NCBI GenBank assembly: GCA_965204405.1
Contig: CBDBEN010000005.1
Location: 620,001 to 684,000 of the forward strand
Reading direction: 5' to 3'
Length of the DNA: 64,000 nt
Source: JANQPX01 sp965204405
GTDB lineage: Bacteria; Pseudomonadota; Alphaproteobacteria; Geminicoccales; Geminicoccaceae
Shown: positions 36,783-46,438 of the stretch, piece by piece
Layout of the letters: every line of letters begins with the position of its first letter
Position numbering within the stretch: position 1 is the first letter of the stretch
Translations under genes and position numbers: made by a program
Notes under the pieces: model-generated
Told to the model about the DNA's origin: nothing
Database searches by the model: none
The model's input: the letters and a program-made list of their open reading frames with translations, nothing else

Positions 36783-38186
36783 ATGAGGAGGCCAATCAGC
36801 AGCGGCTCGGTAAGGGACCTCGCGAGAGCATCGTCCGATGACTGCCGAACTGCAGGTGCATGGTATTCCCTCATCGGCTCACTTCTCCTGGCCATCGCCT
36901 TCCTTGTCACGATTTCGGGCCAGGCTTCTGCAGCGATGAAGGTCGCTGTGATCGATATTGAGGGACCGATCGGCCCGGCTGTTGCAAGCCATGTCGAGCG
37001 GAGCTTCGGCGAGGTTCGAGCGGAACAAATCGATCTGGTGGTGCTGCGTCTCGACACGCCGGGCGGCCTGGTGACGTCAATGCGATCCGTGATCAAGGAG
37101 ATTCTGGGATCGCCCGTTCCGGTGGTCGGCTTTGTCGGGCCTAGCGGTGCACATGCCGCAAGTGCCGGAACCTACATCCTCTATTCGGCCCATATCGCCG
37201 CCATGGCGCCCGGCACCAATCTCGGCGCCGCGACCCCGATCAGGCTCGGCGATCCAGCCGCCGAGGAGGGGGATGACGACCGCAAGACGCCGACCCTCGA
37301 AGACAAGATCGTGAATGATGCGGTCGCCTATATCAGAAGCCTTGCAGATCTTCGCGGCCGCAATGCCGACTGGGCGGAACGTGCGGTAAGAGAAGCCGCC
37401 AGCCTGCCGGCGGGGGATGCGTTGAAGCTGGGGGTCATCGATCTCGTCGCCAATGATCTTCCTCAGCTCCTCGCCAAGCTGAACGGACGCGAGGTGGTGA
37501 TCGAGGATCAGACTCAGCGCCTTGATATGACCGATCGGGAGATCATCGAGCTGGCGCCTGGTTTGCATACCCGCTTCCTGGCCATCATCACCGATCCGAC
37601 GGTCGCCTATTTCCTGCTGCTGATCGCCATCTCGGGTATTCTGATCGAGGTGGCGATGCCGGGTCTGTTTCTTCCGGGCGTGATCGGCATTACCTGCCTG
37701 TTGCTTGCTCTCTATGCCTTTCAGCTCCTCCCGGTGAGTTTTGTCGGTCTCGGCATCATCGTGCTCGGCCTGGTTCTGATGATCGTCGAGCTGACGCTGC
37801 CGAGCTTCGGGCTGATCGGCTTCAGCGGCATCGTCGCGTTCGCGCTCGGTTCGATTTTTCTCATCGACACTGGCGTGCCCGGCTATGGTGTCTCGAGACC
37901 GCTCGTCGGTGTGCTTGCCGTGGTATCGTCGAGCTTGCTGATGATGTTTCTGATCTGGCTTCGCCGGCTCCATTCCATGCCGGTGCTTGCCGGGCCCGAG
38001 GAGATGGTGAACAGTGTCGCGACTGTCATTTCCTGGGAAGACAAGGCAGGCCGCGTGCGCATGCGGGGAACGAGCTGGGCGGCGCGCAGCGACGCGTCAC
38101 TTTCCCGTGGACAGAAGGTTCGGGTCACCGCCGTCGACGGGCTCACCGTCGACGTTGAACCCGAACATGAGGAGGCGGTGTCATGA
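36783..38186 (+). CDS. NfeD-type membrane serine protease
   Basis: A 467-residue NfeD1b protein: ClpP-class protease domain outside the membrane, four or five helices, then a soluble OB domain. A signal-like helix (YSLIGSLLLAIAFLVTISGQ) comes first. The nucleophile is S127 in GPSGAHAASAGTYILYS; the Lys partner probably lies in DKIVNDAVAYIRSLADLRG. The membrane part starts near PTVAYFLLLIAISGILIEV. The end TSWAARSDASLSRGQKVRV is the OB fold. Partner gene slipin overlaps by four bases. The pair is thought to cleave or remodel membrane-associated substrates. Confidence 0.85.
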   Translation: MRRPISSGSVRDLARASSDDCRTAGAWYSLIGSLLLAIAFLVTISGQASAAMKVAVIDIEGPIGPAVASHVERSFGEVRAEQIDLVVLRLDTPGGLVTSMRSVIKEILGSPVPVVGFVGPSGAHAASAGTYILYSAHIAAMAPGTNLGAATPIRLGDPAAEEGDDDRKTPTLEDKIVNDAVAYIRSLADLRGRNADWAERAVREAASLPAGDALKLGVIDLVANDLPQLLAKLNGREVVIEDQTQRLDMTDREIIELAPGLHTRFLAIITDPTVAYFLLLIAISGILIEVAMPGLFLPGVIGITCLLLALYAFQLLPVSFVGLGIIVLGLVLMIVELTLPSFGLIGFSGIVAFALGSIFLIDTGVPGYGVSRPLVGVLAVVSSSLLMMFLIWLRRLHSMPVLAGPEEMVNSVATVISWEDKAGRVRMRGTSWAARSDASLSRGQKVRVTAVDGLTVDVEPEHEEAVS

Positions 38187-38971
38187 GTTTTGGCGTTCAG
38201 TTGCTGATTGTTTTGGTGTTTGTCGGTATCCTGCTTGCAGCCCTGGCCGCGGCATCGGTGGTTATCATCCAGGAATATGAGCGCGGCGTTGTCCTGACCC
38301 TTGGCCGCTTCTCCGGCATTCGTCGTCCGGGGCTTCGTTTCATCCTTCCGGTCCTGCAGCAGATGCAGCGGGTCGACACGCGCGAAAAGGTGGTCGATAT
38401 CCAGCCCCAGGACATCATCACCAAGGACAACGTCCTGGTGAAGGTGAACGGTGTCGTCTACTACCGGGTTCACGATCCGAGATTGGCAATTCTCGATACG
38501 GCTGATTATGACGCTTCGACCCGAGAAATGGCGCAGTCGACCCTTCGTGCCTCGGTCGGCACCCACGAACTCGACGAATTGTCCGACCCCGAACGTTTAA
38601 GCGTCGAAATCCAGCGGGTGCTGGAGGTCAAGACCGAGAGCTGGGGCATCAAGGTTGCCAATGTCGAGATCAAGGAGGTGGAGGTCGACAAGCAGATGAT
38701 CCGCCACATCTCCCGCCAGGCGGAAGCCGAGCGCGTACGCCGCGCCAAGGTGATCGAGGCGGAGGGCGAAAAGCAGGCGGCCGAAGCCTTTCTCGAAGCC
38801 GCCAGGACGCTCGCCGAAACGCCGGAAGCGATGCAGCTTCGCTATCTCTCGACGCTCAGCACGATCGCCAATGAACGCAGCTCGACGATCATCTTTCCCT
38901 TCCCGACCGACCTCGCCCAGATGTTCGGCGCCAAGATTCGCGGCAACGGTTCAGGGAACCCTTTTGCATAA
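38183..38971 (+). CDS. Slipin (SPFH/stomatin family protein)
   Basis: A 262-residue membrane-anchored SPFH protein. One N-terminal helix (LLIVLVFVGILLAALAAASV) is followed by the stomatin domain (YERGVVLTLGRFSGIRRPGL, IITKDNVLVKVNGVVYYRV, RASVGTHELDELSDPERL) and a coiled helix (HISRQAEAERVRRAKVIEAE). The last residues STIIFPFPTDLAQMFG match the C-terminal segment that NfeD proteases cut in studied relatives. Start overlaps the protease stop. The complex organises membrane microdomains. Confidence 0.9.
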   Translation: MSFGVQLLIVLVFVGILLAALAAASVVIIQEYERGVVLTLGRFSGIRRPGLRFILPVLQQMQRVDTREKVVDIQPQDIITKDNVLVKVNGVVYYRVHDPRLAILDTADYDASTREMAQSTLRASVGTHELDELSDPERLSVEIQRVLEVKTESWGIKVANVEIKEVEVDKQMIRHISRQAEAERVRRAKVIEAEGEKQAAEAFLEAARTLAETPEAMQLRYLSTLSTIANERSSTIIFPFPTDLAQMFGAKIRGNGSGNPFA

Positions 38972-39048
38972 TGTGACGTCAGACCGGATTGACCCGATCG
39001 GCGGCAGGGTCACCTTCATACTCTCTTAATGCGCCTGAGAAACGAAGG

Positions 39049-39135
39049 TTTTCTGGTCCATGGGGCCTTGGAGCCCAAGCTTCGCCTTTCTTCTCGGCGG
39101 GCGGACGGATTCCCAGAATCCCATGGACCAGAAAA
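39049..39135. repeat. Family A palindrome, copy 7
   Basis: Arms TTTTCTGGTCCATGGGGCCT and CAGAATCCCATGGACCAGAAAA; outermost 15 bases pair perfectly, including a matched CATGGG/CCCATG change against the common CATGCG/CGCATG. The middle of the left arm is degraded. Downstream of the slipin gene. Confidence 0.85.
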
Positions 39136-39189
39136 TGCAGACTGCCAAAGATAGATTGACGATTGGTTAAGGCATCCATCGGTAATCTA

Positions 39190-39300
39190 TCTTTGGCAGC
39201 CCTCTCCCTCAGCCAATCAACCGATGGCGTAACGGGCAATATCGCATGGTTGGTTGGGAGGGGTGCCGGGCCTGGTTCCGGTTGATTGGAAAATGCTCTA
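39190..39300 (-). repeat. Family B element, copy 6 (degraded, inverted)
   Basis: Read on the minus strand from the TA at 39299-39300: TAGAGCATTTTCCAATCAAC, then a palindromic part with CCCAACCAACC near 39255 and AGCCAATCAACC near 39213. The tip carries TAGAGCATTTTCC, closer to the IS630 end (TAGAGCATTTCC) than the other copies. Far boundary uncertain. Confidence 0.5.
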
Positions 39301-39481
39301 GCTCCAACCTGATATGATCAGGCTCCAATCACCGGGTTTCCCTGCAGTGATCATTCTCACCCTGTCAAATGTCGATCGGCGCTAATCCTTTCTTAACCAG
39401 GGCGGCTTAGTCTGAAGCGATGTCGGGATTGGACTTCATCCGGTAAGGCCAGACTTGGATGGGCATTTGTCGGGACAGGCT

Positions 39482-40132
39482 ATGAACATATCGATCAAGG
39501 CGGTTACGCGTCGCCAGTTGCTTCAAGGCGCCGGCATGCTCATGGGTCTGATCGCGACCAGCCGTGTGGGCCATGCTGCCAGCGCTGCCGAGCGGGACGC
39601 CGAGGCTGTGGTCAACCGGCTTGTCGATCATATTCTGCAGCTCATCCAGCAAGATAGCGAAGGCAAGCAGCAGGAACGGCGCCTCATGGCAGCCATAGAA
39701 AATGAGACCGACCTCAGCCTACTCGCGCGCATGACCTTAGGGCGGTATTGGCGCCGGGCGACATCCCGTCAGCAGAAGGCCTTCGTTGATCTCTTTCGCA
39801 GCTATCTTCTGCGCAGCTTCAGCACACGTCTTCGCCGCTATGCCGGATCCGACCTCGGTGCCGCAAGGCGGCGTTTCGCCATTCTCGCCACACAGCCGGT
39901 CGGCAAGAAGGACGTCATTGTCCGATCAAAAGTGGCGCCACCCTCCGGTCCGCCGCTTCAGGTGGATTGGCGCCTCAGGCACCGGGGTGGCCAGCCGGTC
40001 ATCATCGACCTGGTCGTCGAAGGCGTAAGTCTGCTAATCACCCAGCGCTCGGAATTCGGATCCGTCCTCGAACGGGTCGGTATAGACGGGCTGATCCATG
40101 AACTACAGGATCGGGTTGCCGCGCAGATCTAG
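39482..40132 (+). CDS. MlaC-like protein with Tat signal
   Basis: A 216-residue MlaC/Ttg2D-type periplasmic protein from the ATG at 39482. The N-terminus has a twin-arginine signal (VTRRQLLQGAGMLMGLIATS), unusual for MlaC, which is normally Sec-exported. LLARMTLGRYWRRATSRQQK and FVDLFRSYLLRSFSTRLRRY are family marks, and VDWRLRHRGGQPVIIDLVVE the later core. MlaC carries phospholipids between outer and inner membrane. No mlaABDEF partner is in the window. The stop TAG is also the start of a family B element. Confidence 0.75.
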   Translation: MNISIKAVTRRQLLQGAGMLMGLIATSRVGHAASAAERDAEAVVNRLVDHILQLIQQDSEGKQQERRLMAAIENETDLSLLARMTLGRYWRRATSRQQKAFVDLFRSYLLRSFSTRLRRYAGSDLGAARRRFAILATQPVGKKDVIVRSKVAPPSGPPLQVDWRLRHRGGQPVIIDLVVEGVSLLITQRSEFGSVLERVGIDGLIHELQDRVAAQI

Positions 40133-40256
40133 AGCGTTTCCGTTTGAGGTTTATGCGGTGCCAGCCCTCTCCTCCGCCCAACCTCCCAACATACCGACCA
40201 TATCGGGTGGTTGGGCGGGGGAGAGGGCTGGATCGACCTGTCAGGGATATGCGCTA
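40130..40256 (+). repeat. Family B element, copy 5
   Basis: It begins TAGAGCGTTTCCGTTTGAGG at the MlaC stop and ends GACCTGTCAGGGATATGCGCTA. The centre is a long palindrome (CCAGCCCTCTCC to GGAGAGGGCTGG, with CCGCCCAACC/GGTTGGGCGG). Best example of the full unit; both ends are TA. Confidence 0.8.
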
Positions 40257-40759
40257 GCGGCACAATCGCATTAATCGATCCACAGAAAGGCTTGTCGATA
40301 GCCGTGACAACAATGCGTCACCCTCCCATCAGGCAAGTTTAATATTCTGATGATACTGCCAATGCTTTCGTTCAGACATGAGCCAACATCTGCTTTCTTT
40401 TTCCATTTTCGCAAGCGTCGCTTTTGCAGATGGTGGGCTGCCTCATTGATAGATGGCGAATTCGGATCAAACGGTGAGATGTTAACTCATTAGCAAGACA
40501 TGGAGATGTATCTCTATCCGCGTTGCGGATGATGATATCCGTGCAAAAAGACAATTCCCCAACTTGGTAGATTCACGAAATGCATGTCCCGTCTCTAACT
40601 CGCTCTATCAGTATTCGCACCACGCCGAAGGCCAAGCCCAAACAGCCGGTGATGCGCCCGGATGCCCTGGCGGATGCCGGCGACGATGGCTGGAGCGAGT
40701 TCTAGCCACCGCAGACAAGCACCGTTTGCCTCCCACTCCTAAGGTCGAGCGCACAGCCG
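40257..40759. other. Intergenic stretch, no gene recognised
   Basis: About 500 bp, AT-richer up to about 40560. The plus-strand frame that runs into the CheW coding region from 40564 lies in another phase and has no protein character. The CheW promoter is expected here; no clear boxes or operators were found. Confidence 0.4.
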
Positions 40760-41269
40760 ATGAGCAATGCCGCAATCTCCGATACGGCTCCCCACGCCGC
40801 CAGCGAGGAAAGACCCAACGAAAGCGGCGAGAATGCCGCCCAGACCTGGATGCAATATGTGACCTTCATGGTCGATGCGCGTTCCTATGGCATCGAGATC
40901 ACCAAGGTCCGGGAGATCAAGGGCTGGAGCGAGCCGACCGAACTGCCCAGTGCGCCCCATGCCATGCGCGGCGTTCTCAATCTCCGCGGTGTCATCGTGC
41001 CGATCTTCGATCTCCGCGCCCGCTTTGGCAGGGGCGAGACCCAGGCAAGCGACGAGCATGTCGTGATCATCATAACCTTGGGCAACCGTCTGATCGGGCT
41101 CCTGGTGGATGCCGTCTCCGACATCCTCACGCTGGAACTGGGCGAAATCTTGCCGGTTCCCGAAATGGATGCAGGCGTCAGTCAGCGTTTCCTATCCGGA
41201 CTGGTCGCCCAAGACGACCGGATGGTCGCCTTGCTGAAGCTCGAAGAACTGTTCGATATCGGAAAATAG
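40760..41269 (+). CDS. CheW-like coupling protein
   Basis: A 169-residue CheW domain protein. Marks are YVTFMVDARSYGIEITKVRE, LPSAPHAMRGVLNLRGVIVP, FDLRARFG and IGLLVDAVSDILTLELGEIL. The first 30 residues are a disordered, polar leader. CheW links chemoreceptors to the CheA kinase. No cheA or receptor gene is nearby, so it is an orphan copy here, or serves a distant cluster. Nothing suggests a link to the secretion genes that follow. Confidence 0.9.
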   Translation: MSNAAISDTAPHAASEERPNESGENAAQTWMQYVTFMVDARSYGIEITKVREIKGWSEPTELPSAPHAMRGVLNLRGVIVPIFDLRARFGRGETQASDEHVVIIITLGNRLIGLLVDAVSDILTLELGEILPVPEMDAGVSQRFLSGLVAQDDRMVALLKLEELFDIGK

Positions 41270-41535
41270 TAGCACCTTTCTTGGATGCGGGCTTACTCGA
41301 CGCAGTTTGAATACTCTTCAGATTCAGTTTCCTTTGAGTTGAATAAGAGCAATTGCCATGTCCAGGTCTGCTCTATAATAATCAACTGTTACGTGAGATT
41401 GTCGTTTTAGAATTAATGGAACCATCACCTGCTTGGTGATCGATAGGTCGTTTAAGACGTGTGCTGCTTTGCGACTGGACCAATCATGCGAGGCGTGCTG
41501 TAAAATATAACTTCTGGATGAAAAGTTAAAACTTT

Positions 41536-43752
41536 ATGAGCGTTTATGTGGATATCTTGAGCAAGTATGCTGTCAGCATCGCTTTAATTTTTGCGATCAA
41601 CGGTTGTTCTCCGGACAGGATCGCGGTTACGTCGCCCGCGAGTGTGGAAATCGAGCCTGCTTCGAAAAAGTCAAATCGCTCGACCGCTGAGGCAGTGGGC
41701 AGTGCTGAGGAGCCACGGGTTCTCTTTGAAGGAGAGGCAAGTGGTGTTCAGGGCGGGCGCTTGACCAAGCCCGTGGTCGAGCGGGGGAGCGGCCTCGTTG
41801 TGGGCCAGCCTCGGAGGCCGGAAGACATCGGTGTCAGCCGAGACGAGGCGGGTGATGTCGTGCTCAACGTCGTTGACGCGGACATCCGTGATGTTGCGCG
41901 TCTCATCCTCGAAGATGGGCTTGACGCGAATTACATCATCGATCCTGCGGTCACCGGAAAGATAACGGTGCGGACGAGCCGCCCGGTCCCGGCGGACGAT
42001 GTGATTGCCACTCTGGGCTCGGTCCTCGCTCTCAATGGTGCGGCGCTGGTCGAGGCAAATGGGATCTACAAGATCGTTCCTGCCGATCAGGCCGCTTCCG
42101 CCGGGGGGCGGCCGGCCTCCCGAACATCGGCGCGCGCTGACAAACAGAGATCCGGTATCCAAGTTGCACCGCTTCGTTATGCCGATGCCGAGCAAATCGC
42201 CGAGCTTCTTCAGCCCTTTGTTGCCGCCGAAGGGGCGATCCAAATCGATTCGACCCGAAATGCGGTCCTGCTCGTTGGCTCGCCCGATCAGATCGCGACC
42301 ATGTCCGACCTGATCGACATGTTCGATGTCGATTGGATGAAGGGCATGTCGTTTGGGCTCTATCCGCTTAAGGTCGTTGGTGCAAGCCAGCTCGCCGATG
42401 AGCTCGACCAGATCTTTGGCGATCCCGAAAATGGCGTCGTCGCCCGCGGCATTCGTCTCGTTCCGCTCGATCGCTTGAGTGCACTCATGGTTATCGCCTC
42501 TCAGCCCGATAGTCTCGATCGGGTCGAGGCCTGGATCAAACGTCTCGACAAGCAAGGAGATGGTGAAGGCGAGCAGGTCTATGTCTACGCGGTGCAAAAC
42601 GGCCGCGCCAGTGATCTCGCCTCCGTGCTTGGCGCGCTTTTCGATATTGAGAGTAGTGCTGTCGGCAGTGACACGCTGCTGGCGCCGGGTCTTGAGCCGA
42701 TCGAGCTCCGATCCTCGGGGTTCAGCTTTGCCGCCAGTGAGGAACGGACCGTCGATGGCGCTGAGGAAGACGGCGCGCGCCAGTCTTTCGGAAGCCGGGG
42801 TGGCCGGCAGCATGTGGGCAAGGACAGCGGCCCTGGCCGACGATCGCTCACCCAGGGGAACGCTGGCTCGGAGACCCGGATCGTTGCTGATGAGACTAAT
42901 AACGCGCTTCTCATTCGCGCGACCGCGAAGGAATATAAGCAAATCCAATCCGCTCTTCGTGAGCTCGACAAGCAGCCGCTGCAGGTGCTCCTCGAAGCCA
43001 CGATCGCCGAAGTCTCGCTGGAGGACGAACTCAGCTATGGCGTGCAGTGGTTCTTCGGCTCGGGCGACAGCGGGGTAACATTCAGCGATTTCGCGGACGG
43101 TGCGGTCGGCCAGGTTTTTCCTGGCTTCTCAGGCCTGCTCTCTCGAGGTGACGTGCGGGTGGTGCTGAATGCCCTGGACAGCGTCTCCGAAGTCAATGTC
43201 ATTTCATCCCCGCAGATCCTCGTCCTCGACAATCAGACGGCTAGGCTTGAAGTCGGTGACGAAGTGCCGGTCGTTACCCAGCAGGCGGAGGGCTTCGAAG
43301 CCGACGCGCGCATCGTCAACACGGTCGAACAGCGCCAGACAGGGGTCATTCTTAATGTCACGCCCCGAGTCAATGCCAGCGGTCTCGTCGTGCTCGACAT
43401 CCAGCAGGAGGTCAGCGATGTGGTCCGCACCACCACGTCCGGGATCGATTCGCCAACGATTGCACAGCGCCGGATCGGCACCACGGTTGCGGTAGCGAGT
43501 AACCAGACCATCGTCCTGGGTGGGTTGATCCAGGATGACGTCGGCGATCTTACGTCAGGCGTGCCTCTTCTCAAGGACATTCCCGGCATCGGCGCTTTGT
43601 TCCGCAACACAACGCAAGTCACTAGCAGGACCGAGTTGCTGGTAATGATTACCCCAAAAGTGCTCACCAACCAGCAGGAGGCGGTCGCCGCTACCGAAGA
43701 ATTACGGCGCCGCCTTGGAAGCCTGGAGCCGCTTCGAAGCAAAGTATTTTAG
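41536..43752 (+). CDS. gspD: Type II secretion secretin GspD
   Basis: A 738-residue outer-membrane secretin. It starts with a lipoprotein-like signal (AVSIALIFAINGCSPDRIAV; possible lipid Cys at INGC). The N0 domain begins near VVLNVVDADIRDVARLILED, followed by N1-N3 repeats (IQVAPLRYADAEQIAELLQP, GLYPLKVVGASQLADELDQI, VYVYAVQNGRASDLASVLGA). The secretin core has VLDNQTARLEVGDEVPVVTQ and SNQTIVLGGLIQDD. A Gly/Arg-rich insertion (SFGSRGGRQHVGKDSGPGRR) sits before the last N domain. The stop TAG is the start of a family C element. First gene of a D-O-E-F cluster. Confidence 0.9.
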   Translation: MSVYVDILSKYAVSIALIFAINGCSPDRIAVTSPASVEIEPASKKSNRSTAEAVGSAEEPRVLFEGEASGVQGGRLTKPVVERGSGLVVGQPRRPEDIGVSRDEAGDVVLNVVDADIRDVARLILEDGLDANYIIDPAVTGKITVRTSRPVPADDVIATLGSVLALNGAALVEANGIYKIVPADQAASAGGRPASRTSARADKQRSGIQVAPLRYADAEQIAELLQPFVAAEGAIQIDSTRNAVLLVGSPDQIATMSDLIDMFDVDWMKGMSFGLYPLKVVGASQLADELDQIFGDPENGVVARGIRLVPLDRLSALMVIASQPDSLDRVEAWIKRLDKQGDGEGEQVYVYAVQNGRASDLASVLGALFDIESSAVGSDTLLAPGLEPIELRSSGFSFAASEERTVDGAEEDGARQSFGSRGGRQHVGKDSGPGRRSLTQGNAGSETRIVADETNNALLIRATAKEYKQIQSALRELDKQPLQVLLEATIAEVSLEDELSYGVQWFFGSGDSGVTFSDFADGAVGQVFPGFSGLLSRGDVRVVLNALDSVSEVNVISSPQILVLDNQTARLEVGDEVPVVTQQAEGFEADARIVNTVEQRQTGVILNVTPRVNASGLVVLDIQQEVSDVVRTTTSGIDSPTIAQRRIGTTVAVASNQTIVLGGLIQDDVGDLTSGVPLLKDIPGIGALFRNTTQVTSRTELLVMITPKVLTNQQEAVAATEELRRRLGSLEPLRSKVF

Positions 43753-43857
43753 CGATATGGCCACATGGGAAGATTCGCCCCGTGAAAAGCGTAACACATT
43801 GATTCCATGCACAACTATGAAGCTATCCATGGATCAAATGATGTGGTCAAACCACTA
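43750..43857 (+). repeat. Family C element, copy 6
   Basis: It begins TAGCGATATGGCCACATGGG on the gspD stop and ends GATGTGGTCAAACCACTA (inverse TAGTGGTTTGACCACATC). It separates gspD from the prepilin peptidase gene. Confidence 0.75.
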
Positions 43858-43988
43858 GAGTCTTGCTAGGCCAAGTTGACCTGCTCCATCCTGCGTTCCC
43901 TGCCAAGCATCTGACAGGGCCATTACCCTTGGCGTGGTTGAGAAAAGGCGCGGGATGGAGCGGTTCAGCATCCGGGATGGCTGGTAGG

Positions 43989-44738
43989 ATGACCTTGGAC
44001 GGAATGATCGCGATTTTGGGTGCCCCCTTCATCGGCAGCTTCCTGGGGGTCGTTATCGATCGGCTGCCGGCAGGCCGGCCCATAGCCCTCGATCGGTCGT
44101 CCTGTGATCATTGCGGGCGCAAGCTTGGATGGATCGAGCTCGTTCCCTTGATAAGCTTCATCCTGCAGCAGGGGCGCTGCCGGCAATGCCGCGGGCAGCT
44201 TCGGCTTTTCTACCCGCTTATCGAGCTGGCGGCTGTTCTCGTCGTTTTGAGCGCAGCCATTGTTCTCTCGGGCTGGCTTTTCTGGCTGAGTATTGGCCTA
44301 GGTTGGTGCTTGCTGATCCTTGCCGTCATAGACCATCGTCACCTGATCCTTCCCGATAGTCTGACGTTGCCGCTGATCCCAATCGGATTGGTCATGGCCT
44401 ACGTCGTCCGACCGATGTCGATTGATAGCCATCTGATCGGCGCGATCGCGGGTTTTGCGATCTTTGCTGCGATCAGCTGGCTCTATCGGCTACTACGTGG
44501 CCGGGACGGTCTAGGCCTCGGCGATGCAAAATTGTTGGCTGCGGCGGGAGCCTGGCTCGGCTGGCCGGCCCTTCCTGGCGTCGTCCTCATGGCTGCGGTC
44601 ACCGGACTGTTGATGACGCTCATGGCAGCGGCGGTTCAAAACCGGACAATCGCGACCAGCGAGGTCGCCTTCGGGCCTCATCTTGCCTGGGCTTTCTGGG
44701 TCTCTTGGCTGATCGGGCCGCTGAGTTTGGCGGTATGA
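43989..44738 (+). CDS. gspO: Prepilin peptidase GspO/PilD type
   Basis: A 249-residue polytopic aspartic protease that cleaves and often N-methylates pseudopilins. The start at 43989 is chosen by family length; ATGs at 43977 and 44004 are alternatives and no ribosome site is decisive. The CxxC pairs SCDHCGRKLGW and CRQCRGQLRLFYP are intact. The catalytic Asp residues are in AVIDHRHLILPDSLTLP and GLGLGDAKLLAAAGAW. About seven membrane helices. It ends inside the gspE start (ATGA overlap). Confidence 0.85.
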   Translation: MTLDGMIAILGAPFIGSFLGVVIDRLPAGRPIALDRSSCDHCGRKLGWIELVPLISFILQQGRCRQCRGQLRLFYPLIELAAVLVVLSAAIVLSGWLFWLSIGLGWCLLILAVIDHRHLILPDSLTLPLIPIGLVMAYVVRPMSIDSHLIGAIAGFAIFAAISWLYRLLRGRDGLGLGDAKLLAAAGAWLGWPALPGVVLMAAVTGLLMTLMAAAVQNRTIATSEVAFGPHLAWAFWVSWLIGPLSLAV

Positions 44739-46438
44739 CGACAACGCTTGATCACGACGGCGTCGATGAGCGGTTCATCGCACTGCTGGCCGAATGGGGT
44801 AAGCTCGATGAGGGAGGGCTGCAGCGTGCAAGGCGTGCCGGCAAGGCAAGTGACGATCGATTGCACATACTCCTTCCAAAGCTCGGCTTGGTCTCCGAAA
44901 AAGATGTTGCCCTGGCACTCGCGGATGCTCTCGGTCTCGATCTGGTCGAACCGGACGGCTACCCCGATAAGTCTGTGCACGGCGAGCGTCTGAGCGCTAA
45001 CTTCCTGAAAACTTCCAAGGTCATCCCGCTCGACGAGACCGATTCGGCCCTGACCGTCGCGATGGCGGATCCGCTGGATGACTATTCGGCGGGCGCGCTT
45101 CGGCTTTATGCTCAAAAGACGCTCATCATCAAGATCGGCGTGCCGGCCGATATCGAGGCCGCGCTGGACCGCCTTCATGGGCAAAACACGACCGTTGGCG
45201 ACATGGTCGAGGAAATCGAGGCGGTGGGCAGCCTTGACCTCAGCGACGACGTCGAGCGGCTGCGCGACCTTGCGAGCGAGGCGCCGGTGGTGCGTATCGT
45301 CAATCGCCTGATCGCGAACGCCGTCGAGCAGCGGGCATCCGATATCCATATCGAACCCTTCGAACAGAGCCTGCGGGTCCGTTACCGGATCGATGGTCTC
45401 CTGAGAGATGGCGAGACCGTTTCCAGGGACCTCCACGCCGCCATGATATCCAGATTGAAAATTATGGCCGGGCTCAATATTGCCGAACGCCGCCTGCCGC
45501 AGGATGGGCGCATCAAGCTTGCCGTTCGCGGGCGCGACATCGATCTCCGCGTCGCCACCATGCCCATCATGCATGGCGAGGCAGTGGTGCTGCGCATTCT
45601 CGATCGTGGCAGCGTTCAACTGGACTTCGGCCCGCTCGGTTTCTCCGGTCCGTCTCTCCAGGCCTACCGGACGGCCCTCGAGCGGCCGAACGGCATCGTT
45701 CTGGTGACGGGGCCGACCGGCAGCGGCAAGACGACGACACTGTATACCTCGCTGCTCGAGCTCAACACGATCGATCGCAAGGTTCTGACGGTCGAGGATC
45801 CGATTGAGTATCAGCTTGCCGGGATCAATCAGGTACAGATCCGGCCGCAGATCGACCTCACCTTCGCGAGCGTGCTTCGCGCGATGCTGCGCCATGATCC
45901 CGACGTGATCATGGTCGGCGAAATCCGCGACCTGGAAACCGCAGAAATCGCAATCCAGGCGGCGCTTACCGGCCATCTGGTGCTTTCCACCTTGCATACC
46001 AATAATGCCGCCGGCACGCTGATGCGGCTTTTGGATATGGGGGTCGAGACATTCCTCCTTGCCTCGACCCTGAACGCGATCGTGGCCCAGCGCCTCGTCA
46101 GGCGGCTTTGCGAAGAGTGCAGTGAGGCTTACGAGCCGCTGCCGGATTTGCTTGCTCAACTAGGGTTGGAGGGCGCCGGTATCGCTGAGTTCTGGCGGCC
46201 GGCAGGGTGTGAAGCCTGCCGGCAGACCGGCTATCATGGCCGCGTCAGCATCAACGAGGTGCTGGTGATGTCCGACAGGATCCGGCAGCAGATACTTCGC
46301 CGTGCCGATGCCAGCGAACTTCATCGTGCAGCGCATGAGGCCGGCATGCGGGCAATGATCCAAGACGGGATCGACAAGGTGTGCGCCGGGATCACGACGA
46401 TCGAAGAGGTGCTGCGCGTCACCCGTGAGACAGAGTGA
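44735..46438 (+). CDS. gspE: Type II secretion ATPase GspE
   Basis: A 567-residue hexameric ATPase. N-terminal N1E-type domain (LHILLPKLGLVSEKDVALAL), then VNRLIANAVEQRASDIHIEP, Walker A GPTGSGKTTTLYT (about 326), Walker B area IMVGEIRDLETAEIAIQAAL with the Asp-box HDPDVIMVGEIRD, and the zinc site CEECSEAYEP / CEACRQTGYHGR. It drives pseudopilus assembly at the inner membrane. Start overlaps gspO and its end overlaps gspF, so the three are coupled. Confidence 0.92.
   Translation: MTTTLDHDGVDERFIALLAEWGKLDEGGLQRARRAGKASDDRLHILLPKLGLVSEKDVALALADALGLDLVEPDGYPDKSVHGERLSANFLKTSKVIPLDETDSALTVAMADPLDDYSAGALRLYAQKTLIIKIGVPADIEAALDRLHGQNTTVGDMVEEIEAVGSLDLSDDVERLRDLASEAPVVRIVNRLIANAVEQRASDIHIEPFEQSLRVRYRIDGLLRDGETVSRDLHAAMISRLKIMAGLNIAERRLPQDGRIKLAVRGRDIDLRVATMPIMHGEAVVLRILDRGSVQLDFGPLGFSGPSLQAYRTALERPNGIVLVTGPTGSGKTTTLYTSLLELNTIDRKVLTVEDPIEYQLAGINQVQIRPQIDLTFASVLRAMLRHDPDVIMVGEIRDLETAEIAIQAALTGHLVLSTLHTNNAAGTLMRLLDMGVETFLLASTLNAIVAQRLVRRLCEECSEAYEPLPDLLAQLGLEGAGIAEFWRPAGCEACRQTGYHGRVSINEVLVMSDRIRQQILRRADASELHRAAHEAGMRAMIQDGIDKVCAGITTIEEVLRVTRETE

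Noticed and set aside
40564..41310. Plus-strand frame covering the CheW gene
   Set aside because: It is the CheW region read in another phase; Arg/Cys/His-rich with no fold, while CheW is a plain match.
44678..46159. Long minus-strand open frame opposite gspE
   Set aside because: It is antisense to a complete gspE gene, with no domain or start signal.
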